In this document: positions 1-5,504 of the stretch, one piece after another
How the letters are laid out: the number at the start of each line of letters is the position of its first letter
Numbering within the stretch: position 1 is the first letter of the stretch
Origin: Desulfobulbus sp.
GTDB taxonomy: Bacteria; Pseudomonadota; Gammaproteobacteria; Burkholderiales; Rhodocyclaceae
Assembly: GCA_009782025.1 (NCBI GenBank)
Contig: WQUQ01000127.1
Location: 1-5,504, forward strand
Direction of reading: 5' to 3'
Length of the DNA: 5,504 bases
Translations under genes and position numbers: made by a program
Notes under the pieces: generated by a model
What the model was told of the DNA's origin: nothing
Database searches by the model: none
Seen by the model: the letters and a program-made list of their open reading frames with translations, nothing else

Positions 1-241
1 GATCGACGACCCAGATGTAGCGGGCCACCGAATGTTCCAGCGCCAGTTCGACCTCGTCGGCCAGGATCACGGTCATCGGTTTTTGTTGCAGCACGCGCAG
101 CGGCTGGTTTTCGGCCAGGCCGTAGGCGGTCAGTTGTTCGCGTTGCAGCGCGTCGATTTCATCGCCCAGCCCGGCCAGGCGGACTTCCGCGCCGGGGGCG
201 ATGAAGGCCAGCGGCAGGCGGGCATCGTGGGCGGCGTTCAT
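1..241 (-). CDS. feoA: FeoA-domain ferrous iron transport protein (3' end beyond window)
   Basis: This open frame begins with ATG at 241 and runs through the left edge of the window with no stop, giving 80 codons. FeoA is a small cytoplasmic protein with an SH3-like beta-barrel that assists the FeoB Fe(II) transporter. The translation fits that family: LPLAFIAPGAEVRL at residues 9-22, a middle stretch with a Leu-Gly turn, then LRVLQQKPMTVILADEVELA at about 51-70, ending in RYIWVVD. FeoA proteins are usually about 75-90 residues, so only a few residues should be missing. The start lies 5 nt after the feoB stop. No Shine-Dalgarno is evident, so translation is probably coupled to feoB. Placing feoA after feoB reverses the usual order. 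The family call rests on pattern recognition of a short divergent domain, supported strongly by the adjacent feoB. Confidence 0.8.
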   Translation of the reverse strand, partial: MNAAHDARLPLAFIAPGAEVRLAGLGDEIDALQREQLTAYGLAENQPLRVLQQKPMTVILADEVELALEHSVARYIWVVD

Positions 242-246
242 GTGGT

Positions 247-2184
247 TTACCAGAGGGCGCGCAGGGCGAGGTTGAACAGGCCGCCAATGAAGAAGGCGAA
301 GGGAACGATGAGGGCGACCATGAGCATGGCCGTTTTCAGGCCGCGTTCCTTGACCATCATCAAGAGGCTGGCGAAGCAGGGGATGAACAGGGTGAGGGTA
401 ATCATGCCGACCACCGCCTGAATCGGGGTCAGCGCGTCGGCCATGACGAACAGGCCGGTGGCGCCGAAATCGCGGCGCAGAAAGCCCATGACGAAGGCCG
501 CCGAGGCTTCCTTGGGCAGGCCGAGCCAGCCCGTGACCAGCGGTTCGCCGGCCCTGATGATGGCGGGCAGGACGCCGGTCTTGTCGAGGACGAACATCAG
601 CAGCGTGCCGATCAGGAAGAGCGGGATGACTTCGAGCAGATACCATTTGAGGCGCCCGGCGGTTTTCTTGACGACGTTGCCGATGACCGGCAGGCGCATC
701 GGCGGCAATTCGGCGACCAGCGGGATGCGCCGGCCGGGAATCAGCTTGGCGGCGAGAAAGCCGGAGAGCAGCAGAATGCCGACCATGGCCAGCGCCCAGA
801 TCAGCACGGCCTTGAAGGAGATGCCGCCCAACATGCCGAGAACGACGCCCAACTGGGCCGAACAGGGGATGGCCAGGGCCAGCAGAAAGACGGTGATGAG
901 CCGTTCGCGCGGGCTGTGCAGGATGCGCGTGGTCAAGGTCGCCATGGTCACGCAGCCTAAGCCCAGCACCATCGGCAGCACGGCGCGGCCGTTCAAGCCG
1001 ATCAGGGTGAACAGGCGGTTGGCGATGACCGACAGGCGCGGCAGGTAGCCGGAATCCTCAAGAATGCCGAAGGCGATGAAAAAGGTGGTGACGATGGGGA
1101 AGATGAGGGCCAGCGCATAGGTCATGCCCATGGTCCACAGGCCGTATTGGCCGATCAGCAACGCGCTGAACCAGCCGTCGCCGAAGCCGCGTTCGACCAG
1201 GGCGGTGAGGCCGGGATTGAGGAGGCCGTTGAACAGTTTTTCCTCGAACAGGCCGACCAGCGTCGTCGCGCCGAACACGCCGACGAACTGGTAAAGCGCG
1301 TACAGCACGGCCAGCAGGATCGGAACGCCCCAGACGGGATGCACCACCGCCTGGCCGACGCGCTGGGCCAGCAGCGGGCTGCTGCGCACGGTGCGGCGGG
1401 CGACGCTGGCGGCCAGCGCGTCGGCGGCGGCGGTGCGCTCGCGGGCGAGCAACATCGGCAGATCGCCGTCGGCGCGCGCCTGTGCCCCGTCGCGCAGGGT
1501 GGCGAGGCCGGCGTAGCGGCCGCCGGCCCGCTCGCGCAGCCAGTTTTCCACCTCGCTGTCGGCGCCGAGGTAGAGGATGGCCAGGCCGCGCGCCGCCAGC
1601 GCCGGGTGCGGCGCCTGCTCGGCAATGGCCGCGGCGAGCGCCGCGATGTCGCTTTCCAGATCGGGGTCGTAACGCAGCAGCGGGGCGGCGACGCTGGCCC
1701 TGGCGATGCTGCCGGTCAGTTCGCCGAGACCTTCGCCGCCAGTGGCGACGGTGGCCAGCACCGGGATCGCCAGTTCCTCGGCCAAACCATTGACGTCGAC
1801 GGTGACGCCGCGGGCGGTGGCTTCGTCGTGCATGTTCAGAACCAGCGTCATCGGCACGCCGAGATCGGCTAGGAGAGCGGTCAGGATCAGCGTCCGGCGC
1901 AGATTCTTGGCGTCGCCGACCTGCACCAGGCAGCGGTTCGGCTCGTTCAGCAGGGCGCGCATCGTCGCCCGCTCGTCGTCGCTGCGCGAGGGCAGGGCGA
2001 GTACGCCCGGCGTATCGAGCAATTCCGCCCGCGCATCGAAACGGGCGCTGGCGCGGGTGACCTCAACGGTCGTGCCGGGGTAATTGGAAACATTGACGTA
2101 AGCGCCGGTCAGGCGGTGAAACAGCACCGACTTGCCGACATTGGGATGGCCGACGAGCAGGATGGCGTTGGCGGGGGGATTCAA
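247..2184 (-). CDS. feoB: Ferrous iron transporter FeoB, short form
   Basis: FeoB is the inner-membrane Fe(II) uptake permease with a cytoplasmic N-terminal G domain. The G domain is complete: P-loop GHPNVGKS (12-19), switch I NYPGTT (34-39), G3 DTPG (57-60), G4 NMHD (117-120), and a G5 region near 144-152. A helical linker follows to about residue 275, then a polytopic membrane part. The membrane part has the family signature EDSGY (376-380) and three Cys at conserved pore positions: GLGC411, IPC441SA and IPC603FA. The first gate motif reads GCVTMA rather than the classical GCNVPA. At 645 residues it is shorter than E. coli FeoB (about 770). The start is TTG at 2184, sharing TTGA with the TGA stop of the preceding gene. 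The P-loop begins 12 residues in and no ATG or GTG is available before it, so TTG is the only sensible start. The initiation region has only a weak purine match (GGATCGAG). The FeoB fold is certain; the exact metal transported is inferred. Confidence 0.95.
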   Translation of the reverse strand: MNPPANAILLVGHPNVGKSVLFHRLTGAYVNVSNYPGTTVEVTRASARFDARAELLDTPGVLALPSRSDDERATMRALLNEPNRCLVQVGDAKNLRRTLILTALLADLGVPMTLVLNMHDEATARGVTVDVNGLAEELAIPVLATVATGGEGLGELTGSIARASVAAPLLRYDPDLESDIAALAAAIAEQAPHPALAARGLAILYLGADSEVENWLRERAGGRYAGLATLRDGAQARADGDLPMLLARERTAAADALAASVARRTVRSSPLLAQRVGQAVVHPVWGVPILLAVLYALYQFVGVFGATTLVGLFEEKLFNGLLNPGLTALVERGFGDGWFSALLIGQYGLWTMGMTYALALIFPIVTTFFIAFGILEDSGYLPRLSVIANRLFTLIGLNGRAVLPMVLGLGCVTMATLTTRILHSPRERLITVFLLALAIPCSAQLGVVLGMLGGISFKAVLIWALAMVGILLLSGFLAAKLIPGRRIPLVAELPPMRLPVIGNVVKKTAGRLKWYLLEVIPLFLIGTLLMFVLDKTGVLPAIIRAGEPLVTGWLGLPKEASAAFVMGFLRRDFGATGLFVMADALTPIQAVVGMITLTLFIPCFASLLMMVKERGLKTAMLMVALIVPFAFFIGGLFNLALRALW

Positions 2185-3428
2185 AGCTCGATCCGCCGGG
2201 CGCTGATGCTGTACGCGATGGCGGCCGGGTCGGCGCCGTCGAACGTGCCGCGCGGCGTTTCCAGGCGCGGCAGCAGCAGGAAGGGGATGGGTTCCGGCAG
2301 GCCGTTGAGCGTGATGTCGAGGCCGACGTTGTAGGCGATCCAGTTCATTTCCCAGACGCCGAACAACACCCGCTTCAGCGCCGACAGCCGGCTGTCCTGG
2401 TCGGAAAGGTTTTCCCGCGCGATGGCCCGGCGGACGTCGCTGGGGTCGACCGGAATCCAGCCGTAGCCGGGAACGTAGAACTCGGCGCGGACGTGCTGGC
2501 CGCGCGTCGCGTCGGCGCTGTCGAGGCCGAGGCTGCGGAACAGCCGCGACGGGCCGACGCGCAGCCCGAATACGCAGCGGGCCGGAATGCCGATGGCCCG
2601 GCAGATGGCGACGAAAAGGCCGCTGATGTCAGCCGAGCCGCCGCCATAGTGGCCGCTGCTCAACTGCTGACGGACGTCGCCGCTGCCGGGGCCGGCCAGG
2701 GCGGGATCGTAGACGGCCTGTTCGACCACCCATTCGTAAATGACCTTGGCCTGCGCCACCGGATCCTTGACGCGACCGATGATGCGTTCGCCCAGTTGAA
2801 ACGCCAGGCCGTCGTTGGGTATCAGCCTGGATGCCTGGAGGTTGCGGCGCAGAATATCCTCGCGTTCCGGCGCGACGGTGCGCCGGGCGACATCGAAATG
2901 CCGGTCGGCGGTGCTCACCTGGGTGGTCAGTTGCAGCGTGCCGGCTCTGCCGTCGGCCCATTCGCACGCGAAGACTTCGAGATTGCCATCGGGCTGGCGG
3001 CGCATGCTGGCGCGCGCCGGGTTGCCTTCCCAGGCATGGCTCAGGGTGCGCTGGTAGAGCGTATCCTGGTTGAGCGGCAGCGGCAGCCACAGTTTGCAGA
3101 GACCCTCCTGGTTACGCAGGTCGATGCGCGTGACGATTTCGTAGGTGGTCCATTCGGCCGGCGGTTCCGCCGCCCGTACCGGCGGCAGGCGGGCGGCGGA
3201 AGTGCCTTGCGGCGGTTCGTCGATGACCGGCTTGCCGGCCGTGTGCACCGGGCTGCGCTCTGGAGCGGCCGAACGGGCGGCGGGTTTGGCGGCCGGTTTG
3301 CTGTGCTTGCCTGCCGGCCTGGTTGATTTGGCGGCGGGTTTGGCGGCAGGTTTGGCCGGGGTGGCCGAGGCCGGTTCGGCGATCAGGGCGAGGGCGCCCA
3401 TTGAGGCGAGAAAGGCGCGGCGTTTCAA
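2181..3428 (-). CDS. Tat-exported transglutaminase-like protein with Cys-to-Ser active site
   Basis: This is a 415-residue predicted periplasmic protein. Residues 1-22 (KRRAFL, a short hydrophobic stretch, then ASA) form a Tat-type signal with cleavage expected after A22. Residues 23-58 are a Lys-Ala-Pro-rich linker with KPAAKPAAK repeats. From about 93 there is a beta-rich domain (KLWLPLPL, LYQR) typical of bacterial transglutaminase-family proteins, then the papain-like transglutaminase core. In that core LFVAICRAIGIPAR is at 271-284, the catalytic His at 312 (GQHVRAEFY) and the Asp at 328 (PVDPSD). The catalytic Cys position, normally in a GxC(A/x)D motif before LFVA, reads GGGSAD, so Ser265 (TCG, 2636-2634) replaces Cys. 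The C-terminal part (FGVWEMNWIAYN) is characteristic of the family. TTG at 3428 is chosen because GGAGGAA lies 5 nt upstream and it starts the Tat signal. The longer frame from GTG 3485 would begin inside a terminator hairpin. The gene overlaps feoB. Its substrate is unknown, and it may be a non-catalytic or binding protein. Confidence 0.88.
   Translation of the reverse strand: MKRRAFLASMGALALIAEPASATPAKPAAKPAAKSTRPAGKHSKPAAKPAARSAAPERSPVHTAGKPVIDEPPQGTSAARLPPVRAAEPPAEWTTYEIVTRIDLRNQEGLCKLWLPLPLNQDTLYQRTLSHAWEGNPARASMRRQPDGNLEVFACEWADGRAGTLQLTTQVSTADRHFDVARRTVAPEREDILRRNLQASRLIPNDGLAFQLGERIIGRVKDPVAQAKVIYEWVVEQAVYDPALAGPGSGDVRQQLSSGHYGGGSADISGLFVAICRAIGIPARCVFGLRVGPSRLFRSLGLDSADATRGQHVRAEFYVPGYGWIPVDPSDVRRAIARENLSDQDSRLSALKRVLFGVWEMNWIAYNVGLDITLNGLPEPIPFLLLPRLETPRGTFDGADPAAIAYSISARRIEL
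3273..3362 (-). repeat. Low-complexity KPAA-coding repeat (linker of the transglutaminase-like gene)
   Basis: Codons 23-52 of the transglutaminase-like gene encode AKPAAKPAAK, then KPAAKPAAR, separated by a short stretch STRPAGKHS. At the DNA level the unit reads close to ggcgggtttggcggc on the plus strand and recurs around 3280-3300 and 3331-3360. The encoded segment is basic and Pro/Ala-rich, so it is probably an extended tether between the signal peptide and the folded domain. Such repeats can change length by slippage. Confidence 0.75.
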
Positions 3429-3431
3429 GGG

Positions 3432-3438
3432 TTCCTCC
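3432..3438 (-). promoter_or_regulatory. Ribosome binding site deciding the TTG start of the transglutaminase-like gene
   Basis: The minus strand reads GGAGGAACCC followed by TTG. The GGAGG core is a strong Shine-Dalgarno and lies 5 nt before TTG 3428. No other start codon in this frame has such a site. The Tat signal sequence begins immediately at this codon, which supports it as the true start. Confidence 0.85.
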
Positions 3439-3458
3439 GGCAGCGGCAGCCCGTGGCT

Positions 3459-3493
3459 GAAACGAAAAGGCCGTGTCACCGACACGGCCCCTT
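3459..3493 (-). terminator. Intrinsic terminator-like hairpin after phoH
   Basis: On the minus strand GGCCGTGTC (3489-3481) and GACACGGCC (3477-3469) form a perfect 9-bp stem with a GGT loop, followed by TTTTCGTTTC. Two upstream A and two upstream G can extend the stem by pairing with the T run. The hairpin begins about 21 nt after the phoH stop, as expected for its terminator. The T tract is interrupted by CG, so termination is probably incomplete. It lies in the leader of the transglutaminase-feoBA group and may modulate read-through. On the plus strand there is no T run after the stem, so it is oriented for minus-strand transcription. Confidence 0.75.
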
Positions 3494-3508
3494 GATTGAT
3501 TTCTGCCG

Positions 3509-3517
3509 ATTATAGCA
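3509..3517 (-). promoter_or_regulatory. Candidate extended -10 promoter at the phoH stop codon
   Basis: The minus strand reads TGCTATAAT, a perfect TGnTATAAT extended -10, which is rare by chance in such G+C-rich sequence. The TAA stop of phoH lies inside it. At 18-nt spacing the -35 region is poor (TGGCCG), which extended -10 promoters tolerate. Transcription would begin near 3502 and give a leader of about 74 nt to the TTG at 3428, passing through the hairpin at 3493-3459. Because TATAA overlaps coding bases it could be fortuitous. Confidence 0.5.
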
Positions 3518-4928
3518 CTTCGGCCGCGTGATCGGCCAGACGCGAACGTTCGCCGCGTTGCAGCGTGATGTGGCCGGAATGCGGCCAGCCCTTGAAGCGG
3601 TCGACGACGTAGGTGAGGCCGGAACTGCCCTCGGTCAGATAAGGCGTGTCGATCTGCGCGATGTTGCCCAGGCACACCACCTTGGTGCCGGGGCCGGCGC
3701 GGGTGACCAGGGTTTTCATCTGCTTGGGCGTCAGGTTCTGCGCCTCGTCGATAATCAGATATTTTTTCAGGAAGGTGCGGCCGCGCATGAAATTGAGCGA
3801 CTTGACCTTGATCTTGGCGCGGATGATGTCGTTGGTCGCCGCCTTGCCCCAGTCGCCGCCGTAGCCGCTGTTGTCCTCGGCATGGGTGAGCACCTCCAGG
3901 TTGTCTTCCAGCGCGCCCATCCACGGCGCCATTTTTTCTTCCTCGCTGCCGGGCAGAAAGCCGATGTCCTCGCCGACCGGCACGGTGACGCGGGTGATGA
4001 TGATTTCGCCGAACTGCTTGCTCTCCAGCGTCTGCGTCAGGCCGGCGGCCAGGGTCAGCAGGGTCTTGCCGGTGCCGGCCTGGCCGAGCAGGGTGACGAA
4101 GTCGATTTCCGGGTTCAGCAACAGATTGAGCGCGAAATTCTGCTCACGGTTGCGCGCCGTGATGCCCCACACGGCATTTTTCGGATGCGTGTAATCGACC
4201 AGGGTTTCCAGCACCGCCGTCTTGCCGGCGACCTCCTTGACGATGGCGGCGAAGCCGTCGCTTTCCAGCCAGAGCAGTTGGTTGATGAGAAACTGCGGGC
4301 AGAGCGGGCCGCTGATCTTGTAGTAGGTTTTTGCATCCTTTTTCCACGACTCCATGCCCTTGTCGTGTTTTTCCCAGAAATTCGCGGGCAGGGCGTGGGC
4401 GCCGGTGTAAAGGAGATCGGTATCCTCCAGCACCTTGTCATTGAAATAATCCTCGGCCAGCAGATTGAGCGCCCGCGACTTGATGCGCATGTTGATGTCT
4501 TTCGACACCAGAATGACCGGCCGCCGGGGAAATTTCTTCTGCAAGTGGATGACCACCGCCAGAATCTGATTGTCGGCCTTGGAGGTCGGCAGATCCTGCG
4601 GCAGCTTGTTGCTGATGGCCTCGGCCTGAAGATAGAGACGGCCGCTGGCGAGTTTGTTGGACGGGCCGGCGAGGGCGATGCCCTCGTCGATATCGAGATC
4701 CTCGCGGGCCAGCATCTCATCGAGCATGCGCGAGACCTGGCGGGCGTTGCGGGCGATTTCCGACATGCCGCGCTTGTGATTGTCGAGTTCTTCCAGCGTC
4801 ATGATGGGCAGAAAGACATCGTGTTCCTCGAAGCGGAACAGGCTGCTCGGATCGTGCATCAGCACATTGGTGTCGAGCACGAACAATTTGCTGACGGCGG
4901 ATTTTTTGGCGGCGGGCTGGCGCGGCAT
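3510..4928 (-). CDS. PIN-domain/PhoH-family ATPase
   Basis: This 472-residue protein joins an N-terminal PIN ribonuclease-type domain to a C-terminal PhoH ATPase, the architecture of the YlaK/PhoH2-like family. In the PIN domain the metal-binding acidic positions appear intact: D19 (VLDTNVLMHD), E47 (LEELDNHKRG), D119 (KADNQIL) and D144 (VSKDINMR). In the PhoH domain Walker A is GQAGTGKT (282-289), followed by TRVTVPVGEDIGFLPGS (312-328). Walker B is LIIDEAQN (391-398), and GNIAQID (421-427) is the sensor-like motif. No membrane or signal segment is seen, so it is cytoplasmic. The family is linked to RNA unwinding and cleavage, but the physiological target is unsettled. ATG 4928 is chosen: AAAGG lies 7 nt upstream and the PIN core starts soon after. 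A longer frame from 4991 would run through the end of the peroxiredoxin gene and add a poor N-terminus. The gene lies 25 nt after the peroxiredoxin stop, so the two are probably co-transcribed. Confidence 0.93.
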   Translation of the reverse strand: MPRQPAAKKSAVSKLFVLDTNVLMHDPSSLFRFEEHDVFLPIMTLEELDNHKRGMSEIARNARQVSRMLDEMLAREDLDIDEGIALAGPSNKLASGRLYLQAEAISNKLPQDLPTSKADNQILAVVIHLQKKFPRRPVILVSKDINMRIKSRALNLLAEDYFNDKVLEDTDLLYTGAHALPANFWEKHDKGMESWKKDAKTYYKISGPLCPQFLINQLLWLESDGFAAIVKEVAGKTAVLETLVDYTHPKNAVWGITARNREQNFALNLLLNPEIDFVTLLGQAGTGKTLLTLAAGLTQTLESKQFGEIIITRVTVPVGEDIGFLPGSEEEKMAPWMGALEDNLEVLTHAEDNSGYGGDWGKAATNDIIRAKIKVKSLNFMRGRTFLKKYLIIDEAQNLTPKQMKTLVTRAGPGTKVVCLGNIAQIDTPYLTEGSSGLTYVVDRFKGWPHSGHITLQRGERSRLADHAAEVL

Positions 4929-4953
4929 GAGGGGGCCTTTGCGGAGTGGAGGG

Positions 4954-5415
4954 TTACAACGTTTTGACGAAATCAAGCACGTCCTGAACATGACCGGCCA
5001 CCTTGATTGCGCGCCACTCGCGGCGCAGAGCGCCGGCGCGGTCGATGACGAAAGTGCTGCGCTCGATGCCGCGGCACAGCTTGCCGTACATCATCTTCTC
5101 TTTCATGACGCCAAACCGCGTGCAGACGGCTTCGTCGGCGTCCGAGCCGAGTTCGAAGGGGAAGGATTGCCTGGCCTTGAAATTCTCGTGCGACTTCAGG
5201 CTGTCGCGCGAAACGCCGAGAACGACAGCGCCGGCGGCGAGAAATTCGGCGTAGAGATCGCGGAAATTCTGGCCCTCGGTAGTGCAGCCGGGCGTGCTGT
5301 CCTTGGGGTAGAAGTAAATGACGACGATCTTGCCGGCCTGGCCGGCGAGGGAAAACGTCTGGCCGCTGGTGGCGGGCAGGGTGAAATCAGGGACCGGCAA
5401 GTCGATCTCGAGCAT
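4954..5415 (-). CDS. bcp: PrxQ/Bcp-family thiol peroxidase (peroxiredoxin)
   Basis: This 153-residue thioredoxin-fold protein reduces hydrogen peroxide and organic hydroperoxides through a peroxidatic Cys; it is cytoplasmic with no signal sequence. The active-site signature is YPKDSTPGCTTE, with peroxidatic C44, T41 and P42, and the conserved catalytic Arg is R119 in GIERSTF. SRDSLKSHENF (69-79) is the family helix region. Length is normal for the family (about 150-160). Neither usual resolving Cys is present: residue 49 (C-x4-C, E. coli type) is Gln, and residue 80 (alpha3 type) is Lys. Other Cys are C98 (EAVCTRF, a commonly conserved site) and C114 (GKLCRG). The ATG at 5415 is the only start, since an in-frame TGA lies 15 codons upstream with no ATG, GTG or TTG between. 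The Shine-Dalgarno is weak. It leads the phoH gene in an apparent operon. Confidence 0.95.
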   Translation of the reverse strand: MLEIDLPVPDFTLPATSGQTFSLAGQAGKIVVIYFYPKDSTPGCTTEGQNFRDLYAEFLAAGAVVLGVSRDSLKSHENFKARQSFPFELGSDADEAVCTRFGVMKEKMMYGKLCRGIERSTFVIDRAGALRREWRAIKVAGHVQDVLDFVKTL

Positions 5416-5445
5416 GGGGCAACTCTGGCTGGCTGAAAGCAGATC

Positions 5446-5475
5446 ATTGTCGGTAAATCACGCCGGAACGGTCAA
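5446..5475 (-). promoter_or_regulatory. Candidate sigma70 promoter for bcp-phoH
   Basis: The minus strand has TTGACC (5475-5470, five of six matches to TTGACA), an 18-nt spacer, then GACAAT (5451-5446, four of six matches to TATAAT). The start point would be near 5439, giving a 5' leader of about 24 nt to the bcp ATG. No OxyR or Fur site could be recognised nearby. The remaining sequence to the right edge (5476-5504) shows no complete gene. A short minus frame from the edge ends at TGA 5474-5472 and could be the tail of an upstream gene, but nothing identifies it. Confidence 0.55.
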
Positions 5476-5504
5476 GCCTGCCGCCCGCCTTTGTGCGCGC
5501 TGGC

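Noticed and set aside
112..260. Left-edge minus frame as an unrelated gene
   Set aside because: The translation matches the FeoA beta-barrel pattern and directly follows feoB, so the FeoA reading is simpler.
1147..1872. Plus-strand open frame (241 codons) antisense to feoB
   Set aside because: It has the same mirrored codon phase as feoB and a composition dominated by Gly, Ala, Gln and Arg. FeoB on the minus strand has full GTPase and pore motifs.
2493..3326. Plus-strand open frame (277 codons) antisense to the transglutaminase-like gene
   Set aside because: Mirrored codon phase again, with no recognisable domain. The minus-strand frame has a signal peptide, a strong ribosome binding site and family motifs.
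3429..3485. GTG at 3485 as start of the transglutaminase-like gene
   Set aside because: It lies within the stem of the terminator hairpin and lacks a ribosome binding site, and the extra 19 residues would bury the Tat signal. TTG 3428 has GGAGG at 5 nt.
3528..4967. Long plus-strand open frame (479 codons) antisense to phoH
   Set aside because: Its codon boundaries coincide exactly with those of phoH on the other strand, so a stop would need TTA, CTA or TCA codons in phoH, which are rare in G+C-rich genes. The PIN and PhoH motifs are all on the minus strand, and the antisense translation has no recognisable domain.
4929..4991. Upstream start at 4991 for phoH
   Set aside because: It would overlap the coding end of the peroxiredoxin gene by 38 nt and add residues unlike the family's N-terminus. 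ATG 4928 has AAAGG at a good distance.
5420..5460. Possible Fur or OxyR operator upstream of bcp
   Set aside because: The fragment GACAATGATC resembles part of a Fur site, but the symmetry needed for a 19-bp box is absent. No ATAG/CTAT spaced repeats for OxyR were found.

Overview
The window carries five genes, all read from the minus strand (right to left). It is high in G+C, with third codon positions rich in G and C, and it looks like the chromosome of a Gram-negative proteobacterium. The protein styles (a PrxQ/Bcp, a PIN-PhoH ATPase and a Tat-exported transglutaminase-fold protein with a KPAA linker) suggest a betaproteobacterium, perhaps of the Rhodocyclales type. That placement is an inference from general resemblance, not from a search.

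Layout in transcription order. A sigma70-like promoter (about 5446-5475) precedes a PrxQ/Bcp peroxiredoxin gene (5415-4954). After a 25-nt gap comes a PIN-PhoH ATPase gene (4928-3510). The end of phoH holds a consensus extended -10 element, and a hairpin with a T-rich tail (3493-3459) follows directly. Next comes a second set of tightly packed genes: a Tat-signal transglutaminase-like protein (3428-2181, TTG start with a strong GGAGG), a ferrous iron transporter FeoB (2184-247, TTG start, TTGA overlap), and a FeoA-domain protein (241 to beyond the left edge).

Functionally the first pair combines thiol-dependent peroxide removal with a PIN/PhoH protein of probable RNA-related function. The second group combines Fe(II) uptake (FeoB and FeoA) with an exported transglutaminase-fold protein. 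The most notable observations are these: the transglutaminase-like protein has Ser (codon TCG) where the catalytic Cys is expected while His and Asp are kept; that gene is coupled to feoB; the feo genes run B then A; FeoB has a non-canonical pore motif (GCVTMA in place of GCNVPA); the peroxiredoxin lacks a resolving Cys at both usual PrxQ positions; and a promoter-then-terminator arrangement stands in front of the transglutaminase-feoBA group. No RNA genes, insertion sequences, CRISPR arrays or attachment sites were seen. This is mostly core-type chromosome, with no clear sign of a wholly new system.
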